From Heterobilharzia americana (lineage: Eukaryota; Platyhelminthes; Trematoda; Strigeidida; Schistosomatidae): DNA of 64,000 bases. Below, piece by piece: positions 9,751 through 20,659 of this stretch. The translations under genes and the position numbers were made by a program. Within the stretch, counting starts at the first letter, position 1. Each line of letters starts with the position of its first letter. Location: the NCBI GenBank assembly GCA_944470555.2, contig OX104127.1:90606708-90670707 (forward strand), given 5' to 3'. The notes under the pieces are model-generated. The model saw nothing but the letters and a program-made list of their open reading frames with translations, had not been told where the DNA came from and made no database searches.

Positions 9751-12117
9751 TTATTATTATTATTATTAGTCCTTTGGGTTCCTAATGGAACATAGGGCTT
9801 TTGTAGCACGTCTCCATTCCACTCTCGTCTCTCAAATCTTTTGAATCTGGCCCCACGACAGCCCACAACCTCTCATTTCCTCCTCACACGATCTCCTCCA
9901 TGCCACCCTCGGACACCAAACTCGTCGCTTCCCATTGTGATTCCACTCAAGGGCCTGGCTCATGATGTCCCCAATCGGCCTTCTTAGTGTATGCCCAATC
10001 CATCTCCACTTCCTTCCAATGCATATTTGTTGCGTGATAGGTTCTTGGTTGGTTCGTTCTCAGAGCTCCTTGTTGCTTATTCTTATTATTCTGGCAATCC
10101 ATCTGATCTTCAGTAGCGAGCGTAAGCAGTTGTTGGTGAATGTCTGTAGTTTACTGGAAATCCCTTTCGAAACGCGCCAAGTCTCTGAAACATAGAGGAT
10201 CACTGACTTGGCTGAATTGGTGTTGAAAATCCGTATCTTGTTCCGCATGCTGAGTGCAGAAGATCTCCACACTGGTTCCAGGCTAACGAACGCATGTCTT
10301 GCTTTTCCCATTCTGACTTTGACATCCTCGTCTGTGCCTGTGCCGCCTGTAGTTGAAACAGTGCTTCCTGGATAGGTGAAGGAGGTTACTTCCTTTAAGT
10401 TTCTCCCATTGATGGTGATTGGAGTTTGTTGTTGTTGTTGGAGTTGTTTGTGCGGTATCTTCATCACCTCTGTCTTCTCTATATCCACTTGAAGTCCCGT
10501 CTTCGCTGCCCTGCCTTGCCTCTTCTGCCAACTTGTAAGTTTTCGCCTGTAGATCTTCAAGCTTGTGTGACATCAGGCATAAGTCATCGGCGAAATCCAG
10601 ATCTTCCAGGTTCTTTCTTGCAATCCAGCCAGCTTGTTCTCCTCTTCTCGCTCCTCACTGTTAGTTGCATGATCCAGTCGACCACAATGAGGAATATCAT
10701 GGGTGATAGTAGGTGGCGACCTAGTTTCACTCCTGTCTTCACTTCGCTTCAAAGGCATCACTGAGCTTCCTATTGTGAATTACTTGGCTGGCATGTGGCG
10801 TCTTCATATAGTTGTTGAATGAGATTGATAAAGATTTGTGTTATTCCGCAGTAATGAAACAGTTTCCAAATTACTTGTCGGTCGACGCTGGCGAAGGCCT
10901 TCTCAAAGTCGATAAAGTTGAGGTAGAGAGTTGACTACCATTCTATACTCCGTTCTATGATGAAGCGTATAGCGGCGTTGCAATTCCGTCTGCACATGAT
11001 TTGTACTTCCTGAATCCAGCCAGCCAGCCTGTTCGGGTCGTAGTTTTGAATCCAGTGCATCCTTTAGCCTTTCCAGAATGATGCGGCCTAATATCTTGCT
11101 TGCTCCGGGTGGACAGGAGCGTGATTCCGCACCAGTTCTTGCAAACACTGAGGTCTCCCTTCTTCTGCAGTTTGACGAGGTAACCCTTCTTCCAGTCAAT
11201 GGTCAGGTACCTTCTCTTCCTTCCACACCTTCTGCAATAGTGGTGTGGTGTGAGCATGTCTGCTTTTGTCTCTGCATCTGTTCTCAGTGCTTCTGGCTGG
11301 ATTTCATGTAGTCCTGCTGCTTTCCCGCATTTCAGTAGGTTTATGGCGTTCAGGACTTCCATTTTTGTTGGAGGATTTGTGTTCACTTGTAGTTCAGCAG
11401 CTGGGCTGCAGGTGGTATTTCTGGACGAAGTGCAGGTGGTAGTGGTGGTGGTGGTGGTCTTTTCAAGAGCTTTTTGAAGTGGTCAGCCCATTGTTTCCTT
11501 TTTTTCTCTTCTTTCGTAATTAAATTTCCGTCATCATCTTTTATTGGTTTCGTCTGCGCTGATCTCCTTTCAGATAGGAACCTGGTTATTTGATACAATA
11601 TTGTCAGGTCTCTCCTACCTGCAGACTGTTCTGCTTCCCTTGCCATTGTTTCGTAGGAGTGTCTTTTGTCTTTGCGTGCACTCTTCTTCACTTCTTTGTC
11701 CAGTGTAGTGTTTTATACATTGTGCTCAGTTCCTCTTGTCGTTGAGCATCCTTGCACTGCATTGGTTTATCTTCTGCTCCACCATCACCATCTTCCTCTT
11801 CCTCCTCTGTCAGCTTCCAGGTGGATATCTGTTGAGATCCATTCCTTATCCTGTCTTCTTTCTTCTTCCTCCCTAATAGGGTTATTCAGTTTTCCTTCCG
11901 CATAGCTTTCAAAGAGTAATTCCCCCCCTCCGATTGCAGCGAGGAATAATTTTGTGACTATTTTTTATATATGGTTTGTGCTTTGAAGTTTGTTTAGCGG
12001 TTAGATTTGTTTTACGGGGTAGGGTTGCTAGCCCTATGCCCTACCTTACGTGTCTACCCGGGCTTAGGGCCGGCTAGTAACTAGTGAACTAGTTAACCAG
12101 GCGAGGTTATATAACTA
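9751..12117 (-). mobile_element. RTE element R2, both ends kept, endonuclease deleted
   Basis: Minus-strand copy with the (AAT)n tail at 9751-9769 (element 3' end) and a 5' UTR at 11931-12117 that aligns with the 5' ends of R3 (13808-13990) and R6 (26282-26450): shared CTTCAAAGCAC and CTGG-TAACTAGT-like blocks. Between UTR and the RT linker the roughly 1 kb that encodes the APE endonuclease in R3 is absent; the junction is at a C-run near 11924-11931. The result is a 2.37-kb internally deleted derivative. Confidence 0.85.
10060..11691 (-). pseudogene. RTE reverse transcriptase of R2, three open segments
   Basis: Reading on the minus strand: 11691-11383 (102 codons) is the linker, with WADHFKKLLKRP followed by a proline-rich stretch. 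11386-10955 (143 codons) has the fingers region: GKAAG, DWKKGYLVKLQKKGDLS, CGITLLS. About 10620-10540 has the catalytic FADD (rc of 10583-10594) in D-L-D-F-A-D-D-L. 10560-10060 (166 codons) has the thumb and tail with F-T-Y-P-G-S-T, IFNTNSAKSVILY and SETWR. The enzyme copies element RNA onto nicked DNA. Frameshifts separate the segments and a short region between 10600 and 10900 is interrupted. FADD is intact here, unlike in the other RTE copies. Confidence 0.85.
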
Positions 12118-13990
12118 AATAGGTACTTTCCCTTCCCTCCCTCCTTCCAAGCCTTCTGCAGTAATGGTGTCAGTATGTCTGCTGATGTCTCTGCCTCTGT
12201 CTTCAGTGCTTTCAGAGGGATTCCATTTTGCCCCGCCAATTTCACAGATTTCATCAAAATTACCGCGTTCACAACAACACTTCCGCCTTTCTCTGAGTGT
12301 TAGTGTTCCATGATAGTTATGTGGCTGTGCTGCTGGTGATATTTCTTGACTAGTTGCAAGTGGTGGTGGTGGTGGTGGAGGTCGATTCAACAGCTTTTCG
12401 AAATGGTCAGCCCATTGTGTCCTTTGTCTCTCTTCTTTGGCAACTAGATTTCCTTCATCATCGTTTATTCATCTCATCTGTGTGGATCTCTCCCCTCCCA
12501 CGTAGTAACCTGGTTACTTAGTACAATGTTGTCAGGTCAGTCCCTCCTACCAACAGACTGTTCCGCTTCACTTACCGGGATGTCGTAGAAGTAAGTGTCT
12601 TTTGTTTCTCACAATCACTCCTATTCACCTCTTTGTCCAGTATAGTGTTTTATACATTGTACTCATTTCCTCTTCTCCTTGGTCATCATTGCACACTGGT
12701 TTATCTTCCGCTTCACCATCACTATCTTCCACACCCTCCTCTACCAGCTCCATGTGCCCATCGAGATCCATTCCTTGTCCCGTCTTGTTTCTCATTCCTT
12801 CCTAACACGGTTATGCAGGTCTCCTTCCACGTCGCTTTCACACAGTTTCAGTGTCCTTCCACGCCTGATCTTTCATGGATGTTGCCCAGCGTCTCGCATT
12901 CCGTCCTCATGGCTGACTGACTTGAAGGGAGATGTCGTTTGTAGGTTCGTCCTCCAGTCCACTTTCTGTTCTGGGTGTTCAACTTCTACTGTGGTCTATC
13001 ACCTGCTTCGTTGAAGCCTTTCAACTTGATTTGGAAGGTAGGTTACTCAAACCAGATATTGAGTGGTGTGAGACAACATCTACTCCCCTTCTTCATCCTG
13101 TGTCCGTTAGGCTATATCCCCACTTTCTTGGGATTGAGATGAAGTCGATCTGATTTTTAGTGTGTCTCTGTGTCTGGTGAAATCCATGTGCTTTGTGAAT
13201 ATCCTTGTGTTTGTACACACTGCTTCCAATCACAAAATCATTAAATGTTCAGAAATCTACAAGCTGTTCTCCATACTCCATCTGGGTTCGGGTCTTGTCT
13301 AGTACTGCTTCGATAAAATTCCTCCTTCTTCTCTTCATCTGCATTATTTGTAGGTGCATAATGTGGCTTTGTATGTTTGTGAATTTCCTTCTTTTCGAGC
13401 TAAATCTTGCCGTCATGATCCTGCAGGAGAATATTGGTTCCCACTGCATGAGAGTCTTCGATGCCTTTGGAGACGTCGTGATAGTCACTCCAAAACTCAG
13501 TGTGCTGTGCTCGTTGTTGTCGTGTGGGTGACAATATCGGAGTAGATTATTGATTCCTCTGAAGTCCACAGTTTGGGAGTCCACTTCCATTCCATCTGCT
13601 TTCGCATATTCCTAGCCTAACACTTCAATGTCATATCTTCTCATCTCTTTTTTTATTCTGATCAATTTTGTTAACCAGCTTCAAACATTGTGCAGCATTT
13701 CATTGTCCTCATGCTTACTTTCGCTTTCATCGAGATTGAGAACTCACATCGGCTTCTCACATTGGCTTTTCGAAGGCTTTCACCAACCGGTGTCATTTTG
13801 CGTCCCCGATTCCAGTGAGGAATAAGTTTGTTTTCATTTTTATATTCTTTCTGTGCTTTGAAGTTTCTTAGAGACTGGATTAGTTTTCCGGTGTAAGATT
13901 GCCAACCATATGCCCAACCTTCCCTCTTTATCTGGTCTTATGACTGGCTAGCAAACTAGTAAACCAGTAATCTGAAAAAAGGTTACGAAT
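12118..13990 (-). mobile_element. RTE element R3, 3'-truncated, keeps 5' UTR and endonuclease region
   Basis: On the minus strand: 5' UTR 13990-13808, endonuclease region about 13800-12850 in broken frames, linker (12800-12420), and the start of RT (12390-12118, frame of 91 codons including a polyproline run and K-V-P-I at its end). It stops abruptly at 12118 within RT, right against the 5' end of R2. It is about as close to R6 as sister copies are. Loss of the 3' rather than the 5' side is not what target-primed insertion normally gives. A frame at 13590-13249 lies in the endonuclease region. Confidence 0.82.
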
Positions 13991-15684
13991 GAACGTATAT
14001 ACACCTGTTTGTATGCCATTTTTATGCATTGCATGATGCTGTTTGTCTGCTTGGTGTAACTCCAATAACAATGTATTCTAGCCATTTTTCGTAAACAGAT
14101 ATATTTACTAGACTGTGAAGTGTGATTGCCATCTCTGAAGGATTAACTACTCAGCTTAATTGTATCTCACAAGCTGGTCAAAGAATGTTTTGCCATGTAT
14201 TTGGTTAATTTTTTGACTGAAAGATGAGTTTTACCACAGTGTTCAAAATGCAGTCCTCTGGAAGAAGCAATTTATAACAGTCTATTTTCACATTATGCAT
14301 TTCAGGAGTCTAAATTCACTTCACATAAAGTGGAAACATTTACTGTTGTTTACATTAATGGAATTGGAAGAGAGACAAAATTAATAGTGGTTTCTCACTG
14401 ATAACGATGACTGATGTACTACATTATTGCAGCCCATGTACTCAAAGTCCAAGTCATCTATTTTTTTATGAATCTTTAAGCGTAAAGTTGTAAGAAGTCA
14501 ATAAAGTCTCAGTTTTAAAAGACTGTCATACCTGAAGATATTCAACAAAACAACATAATAATGGTCCAAAATATCGATTTCAAACAGTTTTAAGTTAGTG
14601 ACTGACAAAGTTCTTGTTCTTATTCATAAAGAACCCAATAAATAACACAATTAAATTTGAAGAAAATGCGAAGTCTTATAATATATTATCAACCAATGCT
14701 CAAATCCTCCTAATGAAAGCTGTATGTTGCATGGATTTAGAGTTTGTGATGCAAAGTCTCTTTTAAGATCCAACTTGATGATTAACCTGTGAGGATGCTG
14801 TAATGCATACGAAATATCTTCTATGGGTTACTTATATGTATGTTTCTTACGTGGTGGGTAATATTTTTTGACAATTGGACACTTTCTGTTCAATAATATC
14901 TCAATAAGAAATTTCAGAAGTAGGAATAAAGTTCTAATGAGTATTTACCTTTTGAAAAGAAATCGACAGTGAAGTGTATCCACCCTATGTCTGAAAACTA
15001 TGCAGATCGTTTCCTGTGAAATCGAGTTACAAATACGAAGGACAAGTGAAAATAAACCCTACAAGCATCTACTTATTTTCATTAACTTATTGGTTGATCC
15101 AAACGTAATTCTGATACTTGATATTAAAGTGTATTTTAAAAATACCAAGAAAATTTTAAGTTCGCATACATCATTGAACATTGAATAACTGTTTTTCAAC
15201 CCTTAAAGCTTTAAATTCATTGAATATTTATTTATTTAAAAACTGCCTGGGTATATCAAATGCTTACTGATGTTCCTAAATGAAGACATGTGATTTTAGT
15301 TGATCTTCTAAAAATATTTAAAAATCCATGTTAACGTTTTTGTTTTTTTTCTCCTAAAATTTAGCGTGAGACAATAACACATGTTTGAAACAAAATTGAC
15401 TTTAACTATCTTGATAAACAAAGTTTCAATGATATCTCGTTAGTCAGTATCTAACAATCTAATCACGACACATCTTTCAGCGAAGCATATGTCTTCATGA
15501 ATCATTAGCTATGTAAATTATCACTGTAATACGGTCAACATATACAGTCAATATACAGTTAAATGAAAACAATATATCTTTTCTGCATGGCAGTCTTTAA
15601 CTGCAAAAATATAATAGTTTCAATTTTTTCAGTACAAACTATTTATTGCCTAAAAGAAACATGATGACAGTAAAAGCAACAAAA
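13991..15684. other. No recognisable gene
   Basis: AT-rich, no supported feature. Confidence 0.5.
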
Positions 15685-15831
15685 TGATGATAATGGTGAT
15701 ACTACATGTGAAGTGATTCACAATGGAAAGCTCAGTAATGCTTTTAAAGTGGAAGGGAAGACAGGAGTAAGACGAAGTTGCTGCCTACTATCGCCAATCG
15801 TCTTCCTGCTTGTGGCCGACAGATAACATGG
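15685..15831 (+). pseudogene. RTE reverse transcriptase fragment R4
   Basis: About 49 codons read in one frame: T-T-C-E-V-I-H-N-G-K-L-S-N-A-F-K-V, then G-V-R, L-L-S-P-I-V-F-L-L-V. This is the RTE block 'V.H.G.L...F.V..GVRQGC.LSP..FLLV' just upstream of FADD. It is cut at both sides. Confidence 0.7.
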
Positions 15832-17734
15832 CTCGAGAAACCAGGGCATGTTTCATATCTGGAAGGTGTACCGATCAGATTTTTACCCATTTGCAGGTTT
15901 TGAAGCCCAGGCTTAACTAAAGGATCCCTATAACCGCAAGACTCCCAGACCTGAATGCGGAAATTGACTTCACTGATTTGGAGCAGTTGTGTCAATATCG
16001 GAATGTCAGAAAGAACCCACTGACTGTATAATTCTACTCAGGGTTCCCTAGTATAACTTATGCAGTTGTGTAAGGGCTTCGAGGAGTTGCTATATGAAGC
16101 AGTAACATCCATTTATGTTTACTAAGTATTCCTACTGTCATTATCTCCTTTTACTATGCTATAGGTGTGCTTACTGAAACAACTGTGTTAACGCATCACC
16201 TTACAGGGACTGGTTTACTATCTGGAAAGGAACTGGTTGATTCAGCATACCCAGAAGAAACAATAACGTTAAAAAAAGCAAACAAAATGCAGGATCTCCC
16301 GGACGAGGAAAACATAATTTTCAATTTGCTTAGCATTCATTTCGCTCATATCGAATGCAAGATTTGACTTCAAAACTGGTCTGCAGTAACTCTTAGTTTG
16401 AAGATATTGCACACAGTGGTTGAATGCGTTGAACATTTCCACCGAGAAATCGCATCAGGCTTAAATAATTAGTTTCTGACGACATCTTAGCTGAGATACA
16501 GAATACCTCTGTAAATTTGCCAACATGCTAAATCTACTGCGCTAGTAATGTATCCTATAAATGCACTGGGCAGCAGTTCGTTCGTTTCTATCAGATATGT
16601 AGTTGTCAAAGGTTTCTGACCACAAGAATGCTCGTTGCATTGCTCAAGTGTATAATCACCGAGTGAGCAATGTCGGGATCAGATATGTAGTACTGGGCAG
16701 GGCAGATTAGTCAGGTTATGAGGTAGTGAAGCTTAGTTGACTGAAATGGCTTGTGTAATAATTTCCTCAGTGAAAAACTGCACCTCATAAATCTGAATAC
16801 TTTTGTTTTTCATGCATAGTTTTCCAGTTTCAAATCTATATCTTTGTCAAAACAAGTACTCTTGATAGTGATCATTAATTAATGTTTGTTCATTCATATG
16901 TATTAATTGACATCATCTGTCTTATTTTCATCTTCTGACTAAAAAATCAGCATGCCATGTTACCAGCTTTTAACAAGATTTGAATGATGCTGCCATTATC
17001 CCTTTCATTTTTAAAAAGGTATTCAAACATACTGCTTAAATTAAAGGTAAAAATGAAACATTTCCTCTCTCTCTCGACGAAAGTTTTTAAAATTCAATGC
17101 ACAGGGGTATCTTATGATTAGTAAAGAACTCAGATTCTGTCAACTAGCAAACGTTCAGTAATTTGAAAACCATAAATTTAGTAATAATAAACGGAATCTC
17201 TTGGATAAAGGCAATGTTCTCGTTAAACATACTGTATTACATCGTGACCGCGATCATCTCGATTCCGAAGACCAGTACGGCATGAAAGCATTCACTTCTT
17301 AGAGGAGCCAAATAGTCCAGATCGAAAGAAGTTGGTTAATGTTGATTAAGAAAAATACTAATTATAAGCAGGCACTTTTCAGAGGGAAAATCACTTCATA
17401 ATTAGTTCTCACAATGTTCAATAATGCAAGAACAAACGTTTAAGCAGAATAACATGCAACCACCCTATTTCGGGGTTTTGCATCAGTTGCCCACAATTTA
17501 AAACAGCTTCAACATCAATTTGTACAGAATATTTGCATTCTTGAATCATTTCGATGGAAAATTATTGGCCTGAAGAAAAGACTACTTTGATATGACGTGA
17601 TTGAAGATACATGAATTGAATGAACATATATACAAGAAGTAATGGTGAGTTAGTTTGTCAATATAAACAGAAAGATATTCTAGAGCATATATTGAATGAA
17701 AAGGGTCGGAGAGAGGGGAGAGTAAAGTAAAGTA
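15832..17734. other. No recognisable gene
   Basis: 15832-16100 is less AT-rich than its surroundings and may be an unrecognised repeat. A 66-codon frame at 16167-16367 has no recognised domain. Confidence 0.45.
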
Positions 17735-17777
17735 TATAACAGAAGTTGGAAATATGGAGCATGGGATTCTGACCCAG

Positions 17778-17830
17778 TGGCTCAATGGTAACGCGCTGGC
17801 CGCGGAACCTGAAGGTCGCGGGTTCGATCC
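17778..17830 (+). promoter_or_regulatory. Internal Pol III promoter of SINE S4
   Basis: A-box-like TGGCTCAATGG and B-box GGTTCGATCC at tRNA spacing, directly upstream of the ribozyme. Confidence 0.75.
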
Positions 17831-17846
17831 CTGCTGGTGGGGTCGT

Positions 17847-17902
17847 GGGTGCGCACTGCTGAGGAGTCCCATACTAGGACGAAACAGCTGTCCAGTGCTC
17901 CC
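17847..17902 (+). ncRNA. Hammerhead ribozyme, type I, complete core (S4)
   Basis: Stem I GCACUG (17853-17858) pairs perfectly with CAGUGC (17893-17898). Core CUGAGGA at 17859-17865, stem II GUCC (17866-17869) with GGAC (17877-17880), GAAA at 17881-17884, cleavage triplet GUC at 17890-17892, predicted cut 17892|17893. The outer GGG and CCC can pair across an internal loop, where the loop contacts of natural hammerheads form. Stem III is palindromic ACAGCUGU. Arrangement matches the known Schistosoma hammerhead, which also has CAAAUA-like loop II and a very short stem III. Confidence 0.93.
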
Positions 17903-17955
17903 AGGTTTCCTTTGTTCCTCCAACTGATGTCAGTCTTCGATGAATAACAACTTGA

Positions 17956-20659
17956 AAGTAAAGTATGTTTTAAAAGAGTGATAGGATTTGTGTCAGTTGA
18001 GAAAGTAATATGAGTAGAACTTAAACAATGAGGTCAAGGGAGTGAAATGGAATGGCAGTAGGTATGTATGAATCGATAATGACATGTAAAGACATTATGA
18101 CAATCAACAATGCAATAGATTTTACCATTGTATTTAAAGACTGAGCTGTTTCTTTCTGTTCGGTTTTACTCATTTATTATCATCCTGACTGTGTGAGATA
18201 GCCGTGGTTTGGCAGACTAGTGTTGATATTGAGTGGTAACTGAAGATGAAACGGAACTCTGGATATGAGAAATGATTTGATGAATGGTAATTCCTGAATT
18301 TCATTTCTGTTCAGTCGGGAACACTGACTGGCTATATTGAAGTTAAGTTTTCCTTTGGCGATATAGATCTAAGTATGAAAAGGCCAGAAGTAAGACAATA
18401 CCTGAGCCTGATACATGATAGCTGACACTTAATCATTAGGCTACATAACTTCATTATCATATAATGACTCAGAAAAGTTTCCTCTTTTAGTGTCTAGTGG
18501 GAATATTCAGTATTTTCTTCCTATTGCATTACCAATTTTCATGTTTTATCCTCAGTAATTGGTAATCAACTCTTTATGTCAGTGAACGTTTTAGTGATAC
18601 GCCTATCTTAGTTTTGAAAAAAATATATATATCTATATAAATGTAACATTTTATAACTTTGGACTGCGTATGTGTAGAAATGAACCAACCAATCATTAGA
18701 GTATTTGGAGAAATATTAATGAATACTTTAAAATTATATTGTGATACCTGAGAAGAGGATTTTTCTTTTTCCCAGGTCTGTGTGTCAGTGAATTAAATGA
18801 GGTCTGAAAAAAGTGTATGGCCAGTATATGGCCACATCTACCACTTGTTTCACTAATTTCGAATATCTTCTTCTTCTTTGTTTTAACTTGGACGCAAATA
18901 CATCTGAAGCATGTTTTCATTAAATAAATACTGATAATTGGAGATATCCCATCTACAGCATTTATGACTCATTTCCAGTTGCTACATATATCTTCATCAA
19001 TATCTCTTTACAGAGAGTGAGTGTACAGTGAACATAGTTTATTCGAAGTGTACATATGATCCGTTAATGCAACCAGCTCAAAACTATGTTTTAAAAACAA
19101 ATGTATATGAGTAGTTTTGGTTCAAATGAGTGTGACAGACTTGAGTGAAGAGGAAATAGGTAGATTCAGTTAACAAAATCAATAAAACGCTTGAAATATC
19201 TCATTAACATTCAATAATTTGTTGCAAAATATCAGTTTTCTAAATGGATGGATTAGTTTCTTTTAGTTGTAAAGGTGTAATTTTGAGATTATGCAACTTT
19301 CAGAAGTTAGCTGAATACACTGAATAAATGAATAAATGTTAAACTTGCATTTTCTTTGTTAAATACCTACATAATAAAACAAAAGAAATAAGTGTATGAT
19401 TTTTTGAAAGTCTTTCCAATTTAGCGCCCTACTTGAAAATCAAATCCACCTACCGCATAGTGTTATCAAAGAAACACAAAATTTTTGAAATGACTTTTAT
19501 GAAATTCATCTCTTTATATTGTTAGTATATAGTAGCTGCCTTATTTATTTATACATTACTGAGGTGTTAATATGCGTGCATTATATGACCATGAAACGTG
19601 AAGGTAAGTGACTAGTCTTTTTTCCGTTTCCGAAACCTAACAAGTTGGTTCAGTTACGCTTTCTTATTCTATATTTCACAAAGAATTCACTTCACTCCTT
19701 GTCCTTATTTCTCAAGATTTGAAAGTATCCTTAAGATTATTTAGTATAGTTCATAAATTTGGTTAGTACTCAACAACGTTGTCCATCCTGTGAGTGATAA
19801 ACTCTTAACTGTCAACTATTTAATCTTTATTAGTATCGTAAGTTTATTTCTAATAAACTCTCAGGTCATTAATTATGTTTTCAGATGCATGAATATACAT
19901 TTGGGTAGGTAATTAGGCATTCAGTGAAGTATTTTTCATGGGATTACCATTCTTTAAATTGAAGTTCTCACTAGTTTATTTATTCAGTTACCTACGTTAT
20001 AGTAACTGATTTACATTAACCACATTAATTTGGAATAAGCCATGGTAATAGTGTTGAACATGTTTTAGGTCATTCGTATATTTTTCAGAATATGTATATT
20101 CTAAGTGTAATCTGAACCGAATAAACAGCTCATATATCAATCCAAGGTTAAAACTGCCTTAATTTAAATACATTCTTTTGTCTTTTAAATATTATTTACA
20201 AAGAAGTGAAAACAGCGAATAACTAGATCATTTCCGTAGATATTATCTACCTGCAATCCATATAATGCGGAAATGCTTGGTTAGAGTTTTGTACACAAGA
20301 TTAGTTCACTTTACGAATCTACTGAAAGTGACTTCTATTCATTAACTTATGGATAAGCATGTGGTTTATCATGTTTAAAGTAGAACCATAGAGAATAACA
20401 TTGCCTTAATTTAAGCTGATTTTACGAGTTACTTGCACAAGTCAATACACGTGTTACTTACTAAAAACGCTTGCTTGAAAACTTTTTCAAAATAAGGACT
20501 TTGCATTTTGTAATTTGGAGTTCAAAAGTAAAAATTCCTCTATATCGCTTTATTAGCTATGTAAACTTCCAAACCAAATTCAGTGGTTAAATCATATTCG
20601 TAGCAACCATCAAATGACTGTAAGTAACAATATAGGTCAGTAAAACCGTTTCTGAGTCG
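17956..20659. other. No recognisable gene
   Basis: AT-rich. Apart from the SINE tail at 18190-18265 nothing is recognised; the 74-codon minus frame at 18696-18920 has no family signature. Confidence 0.45.
18190..18265 (-). mobile_element. tRNA-derived SINE tail fragment
   Basis: GAGATAGCCGTGGTTTGGCA and following bases match the inverse of the tail shared by copies at 28.8, 32.4 and 39.2 kb. Confidence 0.55.

Larger units (their letters stand above)
17735..17955 (+). mobile_element. Hammerhead SINE copy S4 (best preserved)
   Basis: Same body as S1 from the ACAGAAGTTGG block onward, but without the long 5' module. Pol III A-box-like TGGCTCAATGG at 17778-17788 and B-box GGTTCGATCC at 17821-17830 are intact, followed by an intact hammerhead. 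Near identity to S1 argues for recent insertion. The long minus-strand frame across it is a shadow. Confidence 0.9.

Noticed and set aside
12602..13014. Overlapping plus-strand frames rich in Ser, Pro and His (also 21306-21719 minus, 25067-25480 plus)
   Set aside because: Antisense shadows of the RTE endonuclease-to-linker region; conserved only because the repeat is.
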